This document shows, in pieces, positions 19,140-28,341 of a stretch of 64,000 nucleotides of DNA. The position numbers and the translations under genes are program-made. Under the pieces are notes generated by a model. The model worked only from the letters and a program-made list of their open reading frames with translations, had not been told where the DNA came from and ran no database searches. Positions within the stretch are counted from its first letter, which is position 1, and the number at the start of each line of letters is the position of its first letter. The stretch lies in NCBI RefSeq assembly GCF_001898175.1, contig NZ_MKTH01000008.1, forward strand, positions 1 through 64,000, written 5' to 3'. Source of the DNA: Cellulomonas sp. 73-92. GTDB taxonomy: Bacteria; Actinomycetota; Actinomycetes; Actinomycetales; Cellulomonadaceae.

Positions 19140-19958
19140 TCAAAAGGTCGGACCGGGCGAACCTGCGCCGGACCCGGGCGAGGGTGTCGACGCGACCACG
19201 ACCCCGGCGACCACGGCGATCCCCGAGGCCTCGAGCGCCCGCACGCAGGCGGCGAAGGTCGCCCCCGTCGTCAGCACGTCGTCGACGAGCACGGCTCGCC
19301 CCGGCAGGGCCGACGGCCACCGGCGGACGTGGACGTGGCCCGAGAGGTTCCGGGAGCGCGCCCGCGCCGACAGGCCGGCCTGGTCGGCGCCGGCCGTCCG
19401 CCGCAGCACCGGCGCACGGCGCGCCGGGCACCCCCGACGGGTCAGCTCGTCGGCCACCGCGGCGGCGAGCTCCCCGGCCGGGTCCCAGCCCCGCCTCCGG
19501 CGCGCGGCCGGGGTGGAGGGCGCCGGCACGACGAGCACGGGGCCGGGCCCGAGGAGCGACTCCCCCGCCTCGTCGACCAGCGCCCGGGTCGCACGCCGCG
19601 CCGAGGCGCCCAGCGCCGCCGTCATGTCGGCGCGGCCGTGGTCCTTCCAGGCGCTCACCGCGCGCCGCACGGGCCCCGCGAAGTCGGCCACCGCCCACAC
19701 CGCCACCGGCGGCCGCCCGTCCATCCGGTCCAGCCGCGCGGCCCGCCCCTCGACCCGCCAGGCCGGGCGGGCCAGCCCCTGCGCGCACCCGTCGCACCAC
19801 GGCACGTCGTCCGCGCCGCACCCGGCGCACGCGATCGGGAGCACCAGGCCGAGGAGCTCCCGGCCTGCCACCCGCCACCATGCCCCGCCCGCCCCGTGCA
19901 CGGCGCGCAGCCTCGTCGTCCCACGGCGGGCCACGGCACGTGCGCACCCGGCGGGCAC
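19140..19958 (-). CDS. comF: ComF family phosphoribosyltransferase-like protein
   Basis: 272 residues from the GTG at 19958, 32 bases after lpqB. The N-terminal zinc-finger-like CAGCGADDVPWCDGC (about 44-58) is followed by a type I phosphoribosyltransferase fold with the PRPP loop AVLVDDVLTTGATF near the C-terminus. ComF is needed for DNA uptake in transformable bacteria. In actinobacteria it is a constant neighbour of lpqB and hpf whatever their competence, and its substrate is not known. The first 20 residues are uncertain, as several GTG codons are close together. Confidence 0.9.
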   Translation of the reverse strand: MPAGCARAVARRGTTRLRAVHGAGGAWWRVAGRELLGLVLPIACAGCGADDVPWCDGCAQGLARPAWRVEGRAARLDRMDGRPPVAVWAVADFAGPVRRAVSAWKDHGRADMTAALGASARRATRALVDEAGESLLGPGPVLVVPAPSTPAARRRRGWDPAGELAAAVADELTRRGCPARRAPVLRRTAGADQAGLSARARSRNLSGHVHVRRWPSALPGRAVLVDDVLTTGATFAACVRALEASGIAVVAGVVVASTPSPGSGAGSPGPTF

Positions 19959-19990
19959 CGGCGCGGCCGGACCACCGGGCTGTGGGCGCC

Positions 19991-21697
19991 TCAGCCGGGG
20001 TAGGAGGGGTCACGCACCCCGGAGACGCCCTCGACCGGGGTCCACGTCGGTCCGCTGAAGGTCAGCAGCCGCCCGTCGCTCGTCGCGACCAGGAGGCTGC
20101 GCTCCGTGCGCCAGCCCGCGAGCGAGACCCCGCCCGCCACGTCCGGCAGCGCCTTGCTGGGCCCACCGAGCGGCACCTCCCACACGGTGGCCGACCCGGC
20201 GCCGCGCGCGAGCACGGCGAGCTGGTCGTCGTCGTACCAGACCACGGACCCGGCGACCGTCAGGGCCGCGCCCACGCGCTGCGTCTGGTCGGACAGCTGC
20301 TGCGGGCCACCCCGCTCGTCGCGCGCGATGCCGGCCACGTCGATGGACACGCCCGACCCGTCCTGGGCGGTCGAGACGACCGCGATGCGCGTGCCGTCCC
20401 GGGAGACGCGCACGGCCGTGACGGTGCGGTCGGCCAGCCACTTCGGGGTGAGGCTGACGTCGGGATCGTGGCCGTCGACCGCGGACACGGTGCCGCCGGA
20501 GGCGGTCCACACCCAGCCGAACCGGTCGACCGAGGGCGCCGCGAGGTTGGGCGACTGCAGGAGCGTCTGCGACGCCTGGCTCGCCGTCGGCACGGTGGCC
20601 AGCTCGTTCGGCCCCCGCAGGAACACCCGCACCACGCCGTTCTCCGAGCGCGCCGGGCTACGGGCGTCGAGGCCGGTCAGCGGCGCGACCCCCGCCACGG
20701 GTACGGGTGGGGTGCCCGGCGAGCCCAGCGCCGCCAGGTGCTCGCCGTTGGCGTCGGAGGCGATCGCCTCCGCGGCGGCCGGGGTCGCCTGGGCCTGGCC
20801 GATCGTCAGGAGCTGCTTGGTGCCCTGCAGCTGCGGCCCGTCCGCCCCCGCCTGCACGACGACGGTGCGCACCTGCGCCACCTGCTGGACGAGCGTCTCC
20901 TGGATCTGGGCGACCAGCAGGTCGTGGTCGGCGGCCTGCACCGCGCTGGCCGGCCCGAGGTCGACCTCCGCCTGGCCGTCCTTCACCGTCACCGCCTCCG
21001 GCGTCAGGACGACACCCTGGGGCACCGCCGTCCGCACGGCGTCGCGCAGCAACGGTGCCGGGCCGGCGAGCAGCCCCTTGACCACCGACGTCGCCAGGTT
21101 GACCGCGGGGTACCAGCGCGGGTCCGGCACCAGGTACTGCGCGTCGGGCGTGAGGAAGAAGAGGGACACCCGGCGGAACTGGTCCTGGAACTGCCGCGAC
21201 GTGAGGATGAGGCCGTCCGGCACGTCCTTGATGCGCCACTGCCCCGAGGTGTCCTGCACCATCCCGAACGTCACCGTCTCGGGAGCGCCGCGGGCCGTCT
21301 CCGAGTACACGCCGTCGGCGTCGACCTTGGCGACGACGGACGCGTCGATCGTCACCTGCGTGTCGCTCGGCTGGGACGGCGTGAAGCCGTCGACGACGAG
21401 GACGCCGCCCAGCGGGTTCCAGTTCGCCGCCGCGTCGCCGTACAGGTACTTGCGGGCCACCGTGAAGTCCAGGCCGTTCGACACGCCGGCGGCGCCGGCC
21501 GTCAGGTAGTCCTCGACGATCTGCTCGGGCTGCGATCCGGGCTGCGGGCCGACGGCGAGGACGACGGCCGGGTTCGGCTCGGCGACCTGGCCCCCGCCGC
21601 CCTGCTGCACGGGCCCCGACGTCGGGATCCGGGCACAGGCGCCGAGGGCGACGGCGGCGACGGCCAGCAGGCCGGCCACCCGCAGGGCGCGGCTCAT
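19991..21697 (-). CDS. lpqB: lipoprotein LpqB, accessory to MtrAB
   Basis: 568 residues. Signal peptide with lipobox ALGAC (Cys21) gives an outward-facing lipoprotein. A GerMN domain (about 175-300; TVKDGQAEVDLGPASAVQ) and a C-terminal beta-propeller-like region (about 330-568) follow, the domain order of LpqB. It associates with the sensor kinase MtrB and modulates its signalling in mycobacteria and Streptomyces. The ATG shares one base with the mtrB stop (TGATG), so translation is coupled. Confidence 0.96.
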   Translation of the reverse strand: MSRALRVAGLLAVAAVALGACARIPTSGPVQQGGGGQVAEPNPAVVLAVGPQPGSQPEQIVEDYLTAGAAGVSNGLDFTVARKYLYGDAAANWNPLGGVLVVDGFTPSQPSDTQVTIDASVVAKVDADGVYSETARGAPETVTFGMVQDTSGQWRIKDVPDGLILTSRQFQDQFRRVSLFFLTPDAQYLVPDPRWYPAVNLATSVVKGLLAGPAPLLRDAVRTAVPQGVVLTPEAVTVKDGQAEVDLGPASAVQAADHDLLVAQIQETLVQQVAQVRTVVVQAGADGPQLQGTKQLLTIGQAQATPAAAEAIASDANGEHLAALGSPGTPPVPVAGVAPLTGLDARSPARSENGVVRVFLRGPNELATVPTASQASQTLLQSPNLAAPSVDRFGWVWTASGGTVSAVDGHDPDVSLTPKWLADRTVTAVRVSRDGTRIAVVSTAQDGSGVSIDVAGIARDERGGPQQLSDQTQRVGAALTVAGSVVWYDDDQLAVLARGAGSATVWEVPLGGPSKALPDVAGGVSLAGWRTERSLLVATSDGRLLTFSGPTWTPVEGVSGVRDPSYPG

Positions 21698-23427
21698 CAC
21701 GGCACCTCCTGACGGTCCGGGTCGAACGCGCCGGTCCACTCCGGCAGCGCGGCCGGGTCGGTGCGCGGCACGCCGGCCGGGACGACGACCGTCTCCGGCT
21801 CGGGTGCCGGCACGAGGTCCAGCGGCGAGCCGGTCAGCCTCATGCCGGCCCGCCGGGGCAGCGTCAGCCGGAAGCTCGCGCCCTGGCCCGGGCGTCCCCA
21901 GGCATCGAGCCAGCCGCCGTGCAGGTGCGCGTCCTCGAGCGAGATGGCCAGGCCCAGGCCGGTGCCTCCCGTGGTGCGGGCCCGCGCCGGGTCGGCGCGC
22001 CAGAACCGGTCGAACACGTGCGCGACCTCCTCGGGCGTCATGCCGATGCCGTGGTCGCGCACGACGACGGCGACCGCCTTCGCGTCGGCAGCCACGCGCA
22101 CCTCGACCGGCGTCCCCTCCGCGTGCTCGATCGCGTTGACCAGCAGGTTGCGGCAGACGCGCTCGACGCGCCGGGGGTCGATGTCCGCGACGGCCTGGCC
22201 CTCGGGCAGGTCCACCCGCAGCCACGAGCCCTTGCGGGCCGCCAGCGTCACCACGTTGTCCACGGTCCGCAGCACCACGTCGCGCACGTCCCGACCCTCG
22301 GCGTCCAGCACGGCCGCGCCGGCGTCGTAGCGGCTGATCTCCAGCAGGTCGGCCAGGAGGTCCTCGAACCGGTCCAGCTGCGTGCTGAGCAGCTCGGCCG
22401 AGCGTTTCGTCGCCGGGTCGAACGACTGCCGGGCGGCGTAGATCATCTCGCCCGCCATCCGCACGGTCGTCAGCGGGGTGCGCAGCTCGTGCGACACGTC
22501 GGAGACGAACCGGCGCTGCAGTGCGGACAGCTCCTCGAGCCGGCGGATCTGGTCCTGGAGCGAGGCGGCCATCTCGTTGAACGAGCGCGCCAGCGTCGCC
22601 ATCTCGTCCTCGCCGTGCACGGGCATGCGCTCGGTCAGCTGGCCGTCCGCGAGCCGCTCGGCGACCTCGGCGGCCCGCCGCACGGGGCGCACGGTCTGCA
22701 GCGTCACGAGCCACGTGATGGAGGCGAGCAGCACCACGAGGGCACCCGCGGCGAGCGCGAGGGTGCCGAGCAGGAAGTCGAGCCGGCGCTGCTCCGCGTC
22801 CAGCCGGTAGAGGAAGTAGAGCTGGTAGGTACCGACGACGGGCACCTGCACCTGCTGGCCCACGATGATGCCGGGCGTCGTGCTGCCGTCCTCCTCGGTG
22901 ATCGCCACCGACTGCCAGTGCTGCTTCTTGTCGGCCACCGCGGCCTTGAGGCCGTCGCTGATGAGGTACACCAGCGCCGGCTTCGTCGCCGTGTTGCCGA
23001 CCTGCACCGGCGGCGGCTGCCCGGTCGTCGGCTGCACCGGCGCGCGCAGCATGAAGACCTCGGGGCTGCTGGGCCCGCCCGTGCTCTGCTCGGTGGTCAC
23101 GCCGCGCAGCAGCACGAACACCTCGGCCGCCGTCTGCGCGGTCGACGCGCTGAGGGTCTGCTGCGCCTGCTGCGAGGAGCGGAAGCTCTCCTCCAGCACC
23201 TGGTCGCGGCGCTCGTCGAACAGGCCGGCGGCGGTGCGCTGCCCGACGTAGACGAAGACGAGGGCGAGGGCGACCAGGCCGATGACCAGCGTGGACGTCA
23301 GCACCCGCACCTGCAGCGACTGGCGCCACCAGTGCACGGCGTCCCGCAGCCGCCGCAGCCACCGGGACCGCAGCAGCCGCCACACGCTCGTCCACCGCGG
23401 CCGGCCGCGGCGCGCGCCCTCGGTCAC
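21697..23427 (-). CDS. mtrB: sensor histidine kinase MtrB
   Basis: 576 residues. Membrane segments at about 43-62 and 217-241 flank an extracellular sensor of about 150 residues. Then come HAMP (about 242-295), the H-box FVSDVSHELRTPLTT with His313, N box NLLVNAIEHAEG, G1 DHGIGM, F RFWRAD and G2 GTGLGLAI. The 40-residue C-terminal tail is variable. MtrB responds to the cell-wall/division state and phosphorylates MtrA. GTG at 23427 overlaps the mtrA stop by 4 bases. Confidence 0.97.
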   Translation of the reverse strand: MTEGARRGRPRWTSVWRLLRSRWLRRLRDAVHWWRQSLQVRVLTSTLVIGLVALALVFVYVGQRTAAGLFDERRDQVLEESFRSSQQAQQTLSASTAQTAAEVFVLLRGVTTEQSTGGPSSPEVFMLRAPVQPTTGQPPPVQVGNTATKPALVYLISDGLKAAVADKKQHWQSVAITEEDGSTTPGIIVGQQVQVPVVGTYQLYFLYRLDAEQRRLDFLLGTLALAAGALVVLLASITWLVTLQTVRPVRRAAEVAERLADGQLTERMPVHGEDEMATLARSFNEMAASLQDQIRRLEELSALQRRFVSDVSHELRTPLTTVRMAGEMIYAARQSFDPATKRSAELLSTQLDRFEDLLADLLEISRYDAGAAVLDAEGRDVRDVVLRTVDNVVTLAARKGSWLRVDLPEGQAVADIDPRRVERVCRNLLVNAIEHAEGTPVEVRVAADAKAVAVVVRDHGIGMTPEEVAHVFDRFWRADPARARTTGGTGLGLAISLEDAHLHGGWLDAWGRPGQGASFRLTLPRRAGMRLTGSPLDLVPAPEPETVVVPAGVPRTDPAALPEWTGAFDPDRQEVP

Positions 23428-24107
23428 GAGGTCGTCGCGCCCGCCTTGTAGCCGACCCCGCGGACGGTCATGACGATCTCGGGCTTCTCGGGGTCGTGCT
23501 CGATCTTCGAGCGCAGCCGCTGCACGTGGACGTTGACGAGCCGGGTGTCGGCCGCGTGGCGGTAGCCCCAGACCTTCTCGAGCAGCACCTCGCGCGTGAA
23601 CACCTGCCACGGCTTGCGCGCCAGCGCGACGAGCAGGTCGAACTCGAGCGGCGTCAACGAGATCTGCTCGCCGTCGCGCGAGACCCGGTGGCCGGGCACG
23701 TCGATCGTCAGGTCGCCGATCGCCAGGTGCTCCGGCACGGGCTCGTCGGACCGCCGCAGCCGCGCGCGGACACGCGCGACGAGCTCCTTCGGCTTGAAGG
23801 GCTTGGAGATGTAGTCGTCGGCGCCGGCCTCCAGGCCGAGCACCACGTCGACCGTGTCGCTCTTGGCCGTCAGCATGACGATCGGGACGCCCGACTCGCC
23901 ACGGATCTGCCGGCAGACCTCGTACCCGTCCTTGCCCGGCAGCATGAGGTCGAGCAGCACCAGGTCCGGCTGCGCGTTGCGGAAGACCCCCAGCGCGTGG
24001 TCCCCGTCCTCGCAGAAGACCGGCTCGAACCCCTCCGAGCGCAGCACGATGCCGATCATCTCCGCCAGCGCGGTGTCGTCGTCGACCACCAGCACACGAC
24101 CCTTCAT
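23424..24107 (-). CDS. mtrA: response regulator MtrA
   Basis: 227 residues, OmpR/PhoB type. The receiver (1-120) has acidic Asp10/Asp11, phospho-acceptor Asp53 (LLDLMLPG), Thr80 and Lys102. The winged-helix effector (about 127-225) ends in MTVRGVGYKAG. MtrA controls cell-wall hydrolases, division and development genes across actinobacteria. The ATG at 24107 is 7 bases downstream of GACAAT and lacks a ribosome site, which supports a leaderless start there rather than at the in-frame ATG 9 bases upstream. First gene of mtrA-mtrB-lpqB-comF. Confidence 0.97.
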   Translation of the reverse strand: MKGRVLVVDDDTALAEMIGIVLRSEGFEPVFCEDGDHALGVFRNAQPDLVLLDLMLPGKDGYEVCRQIRGESGVPIVMLTAKSDTVDVVLGLEAGADDYISKPFKPKELVARVRARLRRSDEPVPEHLAIGDLTIDVPGHRVSRDGEQISLTPLEFDLLVALARKPWQVFTREVLLEKVWGYRHAADTRLVNVHVQRLRSKIEHDPEKPEIVMTVRGVGYKAGATTS

Positions 24108-24114
24108 GGGGGGC

Positions 24115-24120
24115 ATTGTC
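24115..24120 (-). promoter_or_regulatory. -10 hexamer of mtrA (leaderless)
   Basis: GACAAT on the minus strand, 7 bases before the ATG at 24107. Confidence 0.5.
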
Positions 24121-24273
24121 GCACCGAGGGCAGGCCGGGACGGCGGATCCGCAGGTGGACCGGTCGCGGACCTCCCCCCGCCCGCGCCGGACGGCCCGCG
24201 GACGGGCACCCCGCCGTGGCACGATGGCCGCCGGGGCGCGCACCGGCCGCGGCCCGGGAGGGGACGCAGCGGC

Positions 24274-25476
24274 ATGACCAGCCCCGAGGACCGCCCGCCC
24301 GCCTGGACGGCGCCCGGCGGGTCCGGCCAGGAGCGGCACGACGAGCCACGGCCGCACGACGAGCCCCCGGCGTGGCAGGCACCGGGCCAGCAGCCCACCG
24401 GGTGGGGCGCGCCGCAGGTGCCGCCGGCCTGGGCCGGCCAGCAGCCGCCGCCCTGGTCGGGGCAGCAGCCGCCGCCCCCCGGGTACGGCTACCAGCCGGC
24501 ACCCCAGGCCTGGGCCCCGCCGGTGCTCCAGCCCGGCATCATCCCGCTGCGCCCGCTGTCGCTCGGCGAGATGCTCGACGGCGGCGTGCGCGCCATCCGC
24601 GCGAACCCCGCCGTCATGTTCGGCCTGTCGTCGGTGGCGGTGGCCGTCGCGGTGATCTTCTCGGCCCTGCTCACCTACTACGTCTCCGGGTTCCTCACGA
24701 CGCCGCTCAACGACGTGTTCGGCTCGACCGCCACGGGTCTGTCCCCCGCCGAGTCCGGCCAGCTGAGCGGGAACCTCTCGTACGCGTTCGGCTCGGTGTT
24801 CACGCAGCCCGTCACGGTGCTGGTGACGACGATCCTCACCGGCCTCCTCGTCGTGGCGGTCAGCCGCTCCGTGCTGGGCCGCACCATCACGGTGCGCGAC
24901 GTGCTGCGCTCCGGGCGGGTCTGGTGGGTCGTCGGGTTCTCGTTCCTGTCCGGCGCCGTGGTCGTCGCCGCCATCGCCGTGCTGGTGGGGATCGTCGTCC
25001 TCCTCGCCGTGTCCCACCACAACGGTGCCGCGGTCGTCGCCGGCCTGGTGGCGTTCGTCGTCATCGTGGTCGGCGCCGTGTGGTTCAGCACCCGCACCCT
25101 GCTGGTGACGCCCGCCCTGATGCTGGAGGGCAAGGGCTTCTGGGCCACCGTCCGGCGGGCGTGGCGCCTCACGCGCGGCAGCTTCTGGCGGCTGTTCGGG
25201 ATCTGGCTGCTGGTCTCGCTGCTCATGGGCGTGCTGCAGCAGATCATCCTCACGCCGTTCAGCCTCGTCGCGTCGTTCGCGTCCTCCGGCGAGCTCGTCT
25301 CGGCGACGTCGCTGGCGATCACGTCCGTGGGCCAGATCATCGCGCTGACGGCGACCACGACGTACACCTCCGCCGTGGTGGCGCTGCTCTACATCGACGT
25401 GCGGATGCGGCGCGAGGGCCTCGACATCGAGCTCGGCCGCGCGGCCACCGCCGACGCGGCCGCCGCCGTCCGGTAG
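24274..25476 (+). CDS. multi-pass membrane protein (glycerophosphodiester phosphodiesterase membrane-domain type)
   Basis: 400 residues. The first 90 are Pro/Gln/Gly-rich and cytoplasmic. LRPLSLGEMLDGGVRAIRANP opens the conserved region, followed by about six membrane segments (near 110-130, 180-200, 220-250, 260-280, 320-345 and 365-385). The 'LSLGEMLD' entry and fold match the membrane domain found N-terminal to some GdpD enzymes, here alone and without a catalytic domain. It leads the operon that continues with DUF4129, DUF4350, MoxR and DUF58, a standard actinobacterial set of unknown function. Ribosome site GGGAGGGG is somewhat distant from the ATG. Confidence 0.82.
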   Translation: MTSPEDRPPAWTAPGGSGQERHDEPRPHDEPPAWQAPGQQPTGWGAPQVPPAWAGQQPPPWSGQQPPPPGYGYQPAPQAWAPPVLQPGIIPLRPLSLGEMLDGGVRAIRANPAVMFGLSSVAVAVAVIFSALLTYYVSGFLTTPLNDVFGSTATGLSPAESGQLSGNLSYAFGSVFTQPVTVLVTTILTGLLVVAVSRSVLGRTITVRDVLRSGRVWWVVGFSFLSGAVVVAAIAVLVGIVVLLAVSHHNGAAVVAGLVAFVVIVVGAVWFSTRTLLVTPALMLEGKGFWATVRRAWRLTRGSFWRLFGIWLLVSLLMGVLQQIILTPFSLVASFASSGELVSATSLAITSVGQIIALTATTTYTSAVVALLYIDVRMRREGLDIELGRAATADAAAAVR

Positions 25477-25483
25477 GCCGCCG

Positions 25484-26104
25484 GTGCTCCTCGAGCCCCC
25501 GGTGACGCCCGACGCGCCGACCGCGCGGCGGTGGGCGGCCGACGAGCTCGCCAACCCGGCGTACCACCAGCAGGACAGCCTGCTCGTCCGCCTGCTGCGC
25601 TGGATCGCGCAGCAGTTCCAGGGGCTGCCGACGCTGGGCATGCAGCCCGCGCTGGCGGCGCTGCTGGTCGTCGGCATCCTCGTGGTCGTCGTCCTCGTCG
25701 CGCTGTGGGTCGCCGGGCCCGTGCGCCGCTCCCACCGCGCCGCCCGCGACCGCGAGGTCCTCGGGCACGACGACCGGCGCAGCGCCGCGCAGCTGAGGAC
25801 GGCGGCCGATGCCGCCGCGGCCGCCGGCGACTGGTCGCGCGCCGTCGCGGAGCGGTTCCGCGCCGTGGTGCGCGCGCTCGAGGAGCGCGCCGTCCTCGAC
25901 GAGCGGCCCGGCCGCACGGCGCTGGAGGTGGCCGCCGAGGCCGGCCGCGTGCTGCCGAGCGTCGCGCGCGACCTCACCGAGGGCGCCGAGCTGTTCGACG
26001 AGGTCGTCTACGGCGAGCGCACCGCCGGCCCGGCCGACGACGACACCATGCGGGCCGTGGACCGGCTGGCCGGCGCCGCCCGGCGGGAGCAGGTGCCGGC
26101 GTGA
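25484..26104 (+). CDS. DUF4129 domain membrane protein
   Basis: 206 residues, GTG at 25484. A single membrane segment (about 58-80, LAALLVVGILVVVVLVALWVAG) separates an N-terminal helix pair from the C-terminal cytoplasmic DUF4129 domain (about 110-200; AGDWSRAVAERFRAVVRALEERAVLDERPGRTALEVA), an all-helical fold also found at the end of transglutaminase-type membrane proteins. It starts 7 bases after the previous gene and overlaps the next by 4. Always found with MoxR/DUF58 partners; role unknown, perhaps membrane tethering of the MoxR complex. Confidence 0.88.
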   Translation: MLLEPPVTPDAPTARRWAADELANPAYHQQDSLLVRLLRWIAQQFQGLPTLGMQPALAALLVVGILVVVVLVALWVAGPVRRSHRAARDREVLGHDDRRSAAQLRTAADAAAAAGDWSRAVAERFRAVVRALEERAVLDERPGRTALEVAAEAGRVLPSVARDLTEGAELFDEVVYGERTAGPADDDTMRAVDRLAGAARREQVPA

Positions 26105-27288
26105 GCGCGACCACGGTCGTCGTCGGCGACGGCACGACGGCGCGCACGCGCGCGGCGGGTCGCTGGCGGCGCTGGCGGCCCGTGCTCGTCGTGCTCGGCG
26201 TGCTGCTCGTCGGGGCGCTGCTGGCGATCCTGCCGGCCCCCCGGACGTCGACGACGCCGCTCGCGCCGGACAACCCGTCCGGCAACGGCGCGCGGGCGCT
26301 GGCGCAGGTCCTCGGCCGGCACGGCGTCACCGTGACGTACGTGCGGTCCCTGCGGGACGCCGAGCGCGCCGCCGCGGGCGGGACCCTGCTCGTCGTCGAC
26401 GACTACGCGCTGACCCCGCAGGACGCGCAGCGCCTGGCGCAGGTGGACGCCGACCTCGTCCTCGTGGCCGCGACGCAGTACCTCGACCAGCTCGCGCCGG
26501 GCGTCGGGCTGGCGTACGGCGGCGGCTCGGCGGCCACCGCCCGCCAGGCCGCGTGCACGGACGCGGACGCGGTTGCGGCCGGCACCGTGACCGCCGCCGG
26601 TGCGCTGACCGCGCAGTCGCCCGGCGTCGTGACGTGCTTCCCCGCACCGGGCGCCGGCGCGCAGGGCGGCGGCGCCTACGCCGTCACGACGAACGCCGCC
26701 GGCCGTCGCGTGGCGGTGCTGGCCGACGCGACGCCCCTCACCAACGGCGCCCTGGCGACGGACGGCAACGCGGCCCTGGCGATCCGGATGCTCGGTCGGC
26801 ACGACCACCTCACCTGGTTCCTCCCGGCGATCGGCGCCGGTGCCGACGGCGGCGGCGGCGGCCAGAGCCTCGGCAGCCTGGTGCCGCCCTGGCTGACGGT
26901 GCTCGGCCTGCAGGCGCTGGTGGTCGCGCTCGTGCTCGCGCTGTGGCGCGGCCGCCGGCTCGGCCCGGTGGTCGCCGAACGGCTGCCGGTGGTGGTGCCG
27001 GCCGCCGAGACGACCCGCGGGCGGGGCCGGCTGTACCGGCGTGGCCGGTCGCACGGGCACGCCGCGGCGGCGCTGCGCGCCGGGGCGGCGACCCGGATGG
27101 CGGGCCGCCTCGGCCTGCCCCGCTCCGCCGACGCCCACGCGACGATCGAGGCGGTCGCGCGGGCCTCGGGGACCGCCCCCGACGACGTGGCGCGCCTGCT
27201 GTACGGGCCGCCACCGCACGACGACCGAGAGCTGGCCACCCTGGCCGACGAGCTGGACATCCTGGAGAGCGAGGTCAACCGCCCGTGA
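26101..27288 (+). CDS. DUF4350 domain membrane protein
   Basis: 395 residues, GTG at 26101 overlapping the DUF4129 gene (GTGA). Membrane segment 1 at about 27-44, then an extracellular DUF4350 domain (about 50-255; NPSGNGARALAQVLGRHGVTVTYVRSL is its hallmark), membrane segment 2 (about 262-282), and a 110-residue cytoplasmic tail of Arg-rich and helical sequence. DUF4350 folds like a glutamine-amidotransferase-type domain without an obvious catalytic set. Part of the five-gene MoxR unit; function unknown. Confidence 0.88.
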   Translation: MSATTVVVGDGTTARTRAAGRWRRWRPVLVVLGVLLVGALLAILPAPRTSTTPLAPDNPSGNGARALAQVLGRHGVTVTYVRSLRDAERAAAGGTLLVVDDYALTPQDAQRLAQVDADLVLVAATQYLDQLAPGVGLAYGGGSAATARQAACTDADAVAAGTVTAAGALTAQSPGVVTCFPAPGAGAQGGGAYAVTTNAAGRRVAVLADATPLTNGALATDGNAALAIRMLGRHDHLTWFLPAIGAGADGGGGGQSLGSLVPPWLTVLGLQALVVALVLALWRGRRLGPVVAERLPVVVPAAETTRGRGRLYRRGRSHGHAAAALRAGAATRMAGRLGLPRSADAHATIEAVARASGTAPDDVARLLYGPPPHDDRELATLADELDILESEVNRP

Positions 27289-28334
27289 GCGACGACGTTC
27301 CTGGCTACGGCGAGCCACAGCGACACGGCGGGCCGGTGGCCCCCGACCGCCCCGAGGCCCCCACGGCGCCGGCGGCCGACCCCGGCGCACCCCTGCGCGC
27401 CGCGCTCGGTGCCGTCCGGGCCGAGGTCGGCAAGGCGGTCGTCGGGCAGGACGCCGCGGTGACCGGCCTGGTCATCGCGCTGCTGTGCCGCGGGCACGTG
27501 CTGCTCGAGGGCGTGCCCGGGGTCGCCAAGACGCTGCTCGTGCGCGCGCTGTCGGCCGCGCTGACCCTGGACACCAAGCGCGTGCAGTTCACGCCCGACC
27601 TCATGCCGGGCGACGTCACCGGCTCGCTCGTCTACGACGCGCGCACCGCCGAGTTCTCCTTCCGGCAGGGCCCGGTGTTCACCAACCTCCTGCTGGCCGA
27701 CGAGATCAACCGGACGCCCCCCAAGACGCAGGCCTCGCTGCTCGAGGCGATGGAGGAGCGGCAGGTGTCGGTGGACGGCACGCCGCGCCCGCTGCCCGAG
27801 CCGTTCGTCGTCGTCGCCACGCAGAACCCGGTGGAGTACGAGGGCACCTATCCGCTGCCCGAGGCACAGCTCGACCGGTTCCTGCTCAAGCTGCTGCTGC
27901 CGCTGCCGCCGCGGCCCGACGAGATCGAGGTGCTCGAGCGGCACGCGCACGGGTTCGACCCGCGGGACCTGCGGGCCGCCGGCATCCGGCCGGTCGCCGA
28001 CGCCGGCGTGCTGGCGGCGGCGCGCGCCCAGGTGGCCCAGGTGACGGTGGCGCGCGAGGTCGTCGGCTACGTCGTCGACCTGGTCCGCGCGACGCGCGAG
28101 TCGCCGTCGCTGTCGCTCGGCGTCTCGCCGCGCGGTGCCACCGCGCTGCTGGCGACGGCGCGGGCGTGGGCGTGGCTGTCCGGGCGCGGCTACGTGACGC
28201 CCGACGATGTCAAGGCGCTGGCCCACCCCACGCTGCGCCACCGCGTCCAGGTCCGTCCCGAGGCCGAGCTCGAGGGCGTCACCGCGGAGACCGTCCTCGA
28301 CACGGTGCTCGCCTCCGTGCCCGTCCCGCGCTGA
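27285..28334 (+). CDS. MoxR-family AAA+ ATPase
   Basis: 349 residues; GTG overlaps the DUF4350 stop. After a disordered N-terminus (1-35) comes the MoxR AAA+ core: Walker A GVPGVAKT (76-83), Walker B LLLADEINR (136-142, Asp139/Glu140), sensor-1 region VVATQNPVEYEGTYPLPEAQLDRF, and a helical lid. MoxR ATPases act as chaperones, often activating vWA-domain partners; here the partner is most likely the DUF58 protein encoded next. Cytosolic. Confidence 0.95.
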   Translation: MSDDVPGYGEPQRHGGPVAPDRPEAPTAPAADPGAPLRAALGAVRAEVGKAVVGQDAAVTGLVIALLCRGHVLLEGVPGVAKTLLVRALSAALTLDTKRVQFTPDLMPGDVTGSLVYDARTAEFSFRQGPVFTNLLLADEINRTPPKTQASLLEAMEERQVSVDGTPRPLPEPFVVVATQNPVEYEGTYPLPEAQLDRFLLKLLLPLPPRPDEIEVLERHAHGFDPRDLRAAGIRPVADAGVLAAARAQVAQVTVAREVVGYVVDLVRATRESPSLSLGVSPRGATALLATARAWAWLSGRGYVTPDDVKALAHPTLRHRVQVRPEAELEGVTAETVLDTVLASVPVPR

Positions 28335-28341
28335 GGCGGCC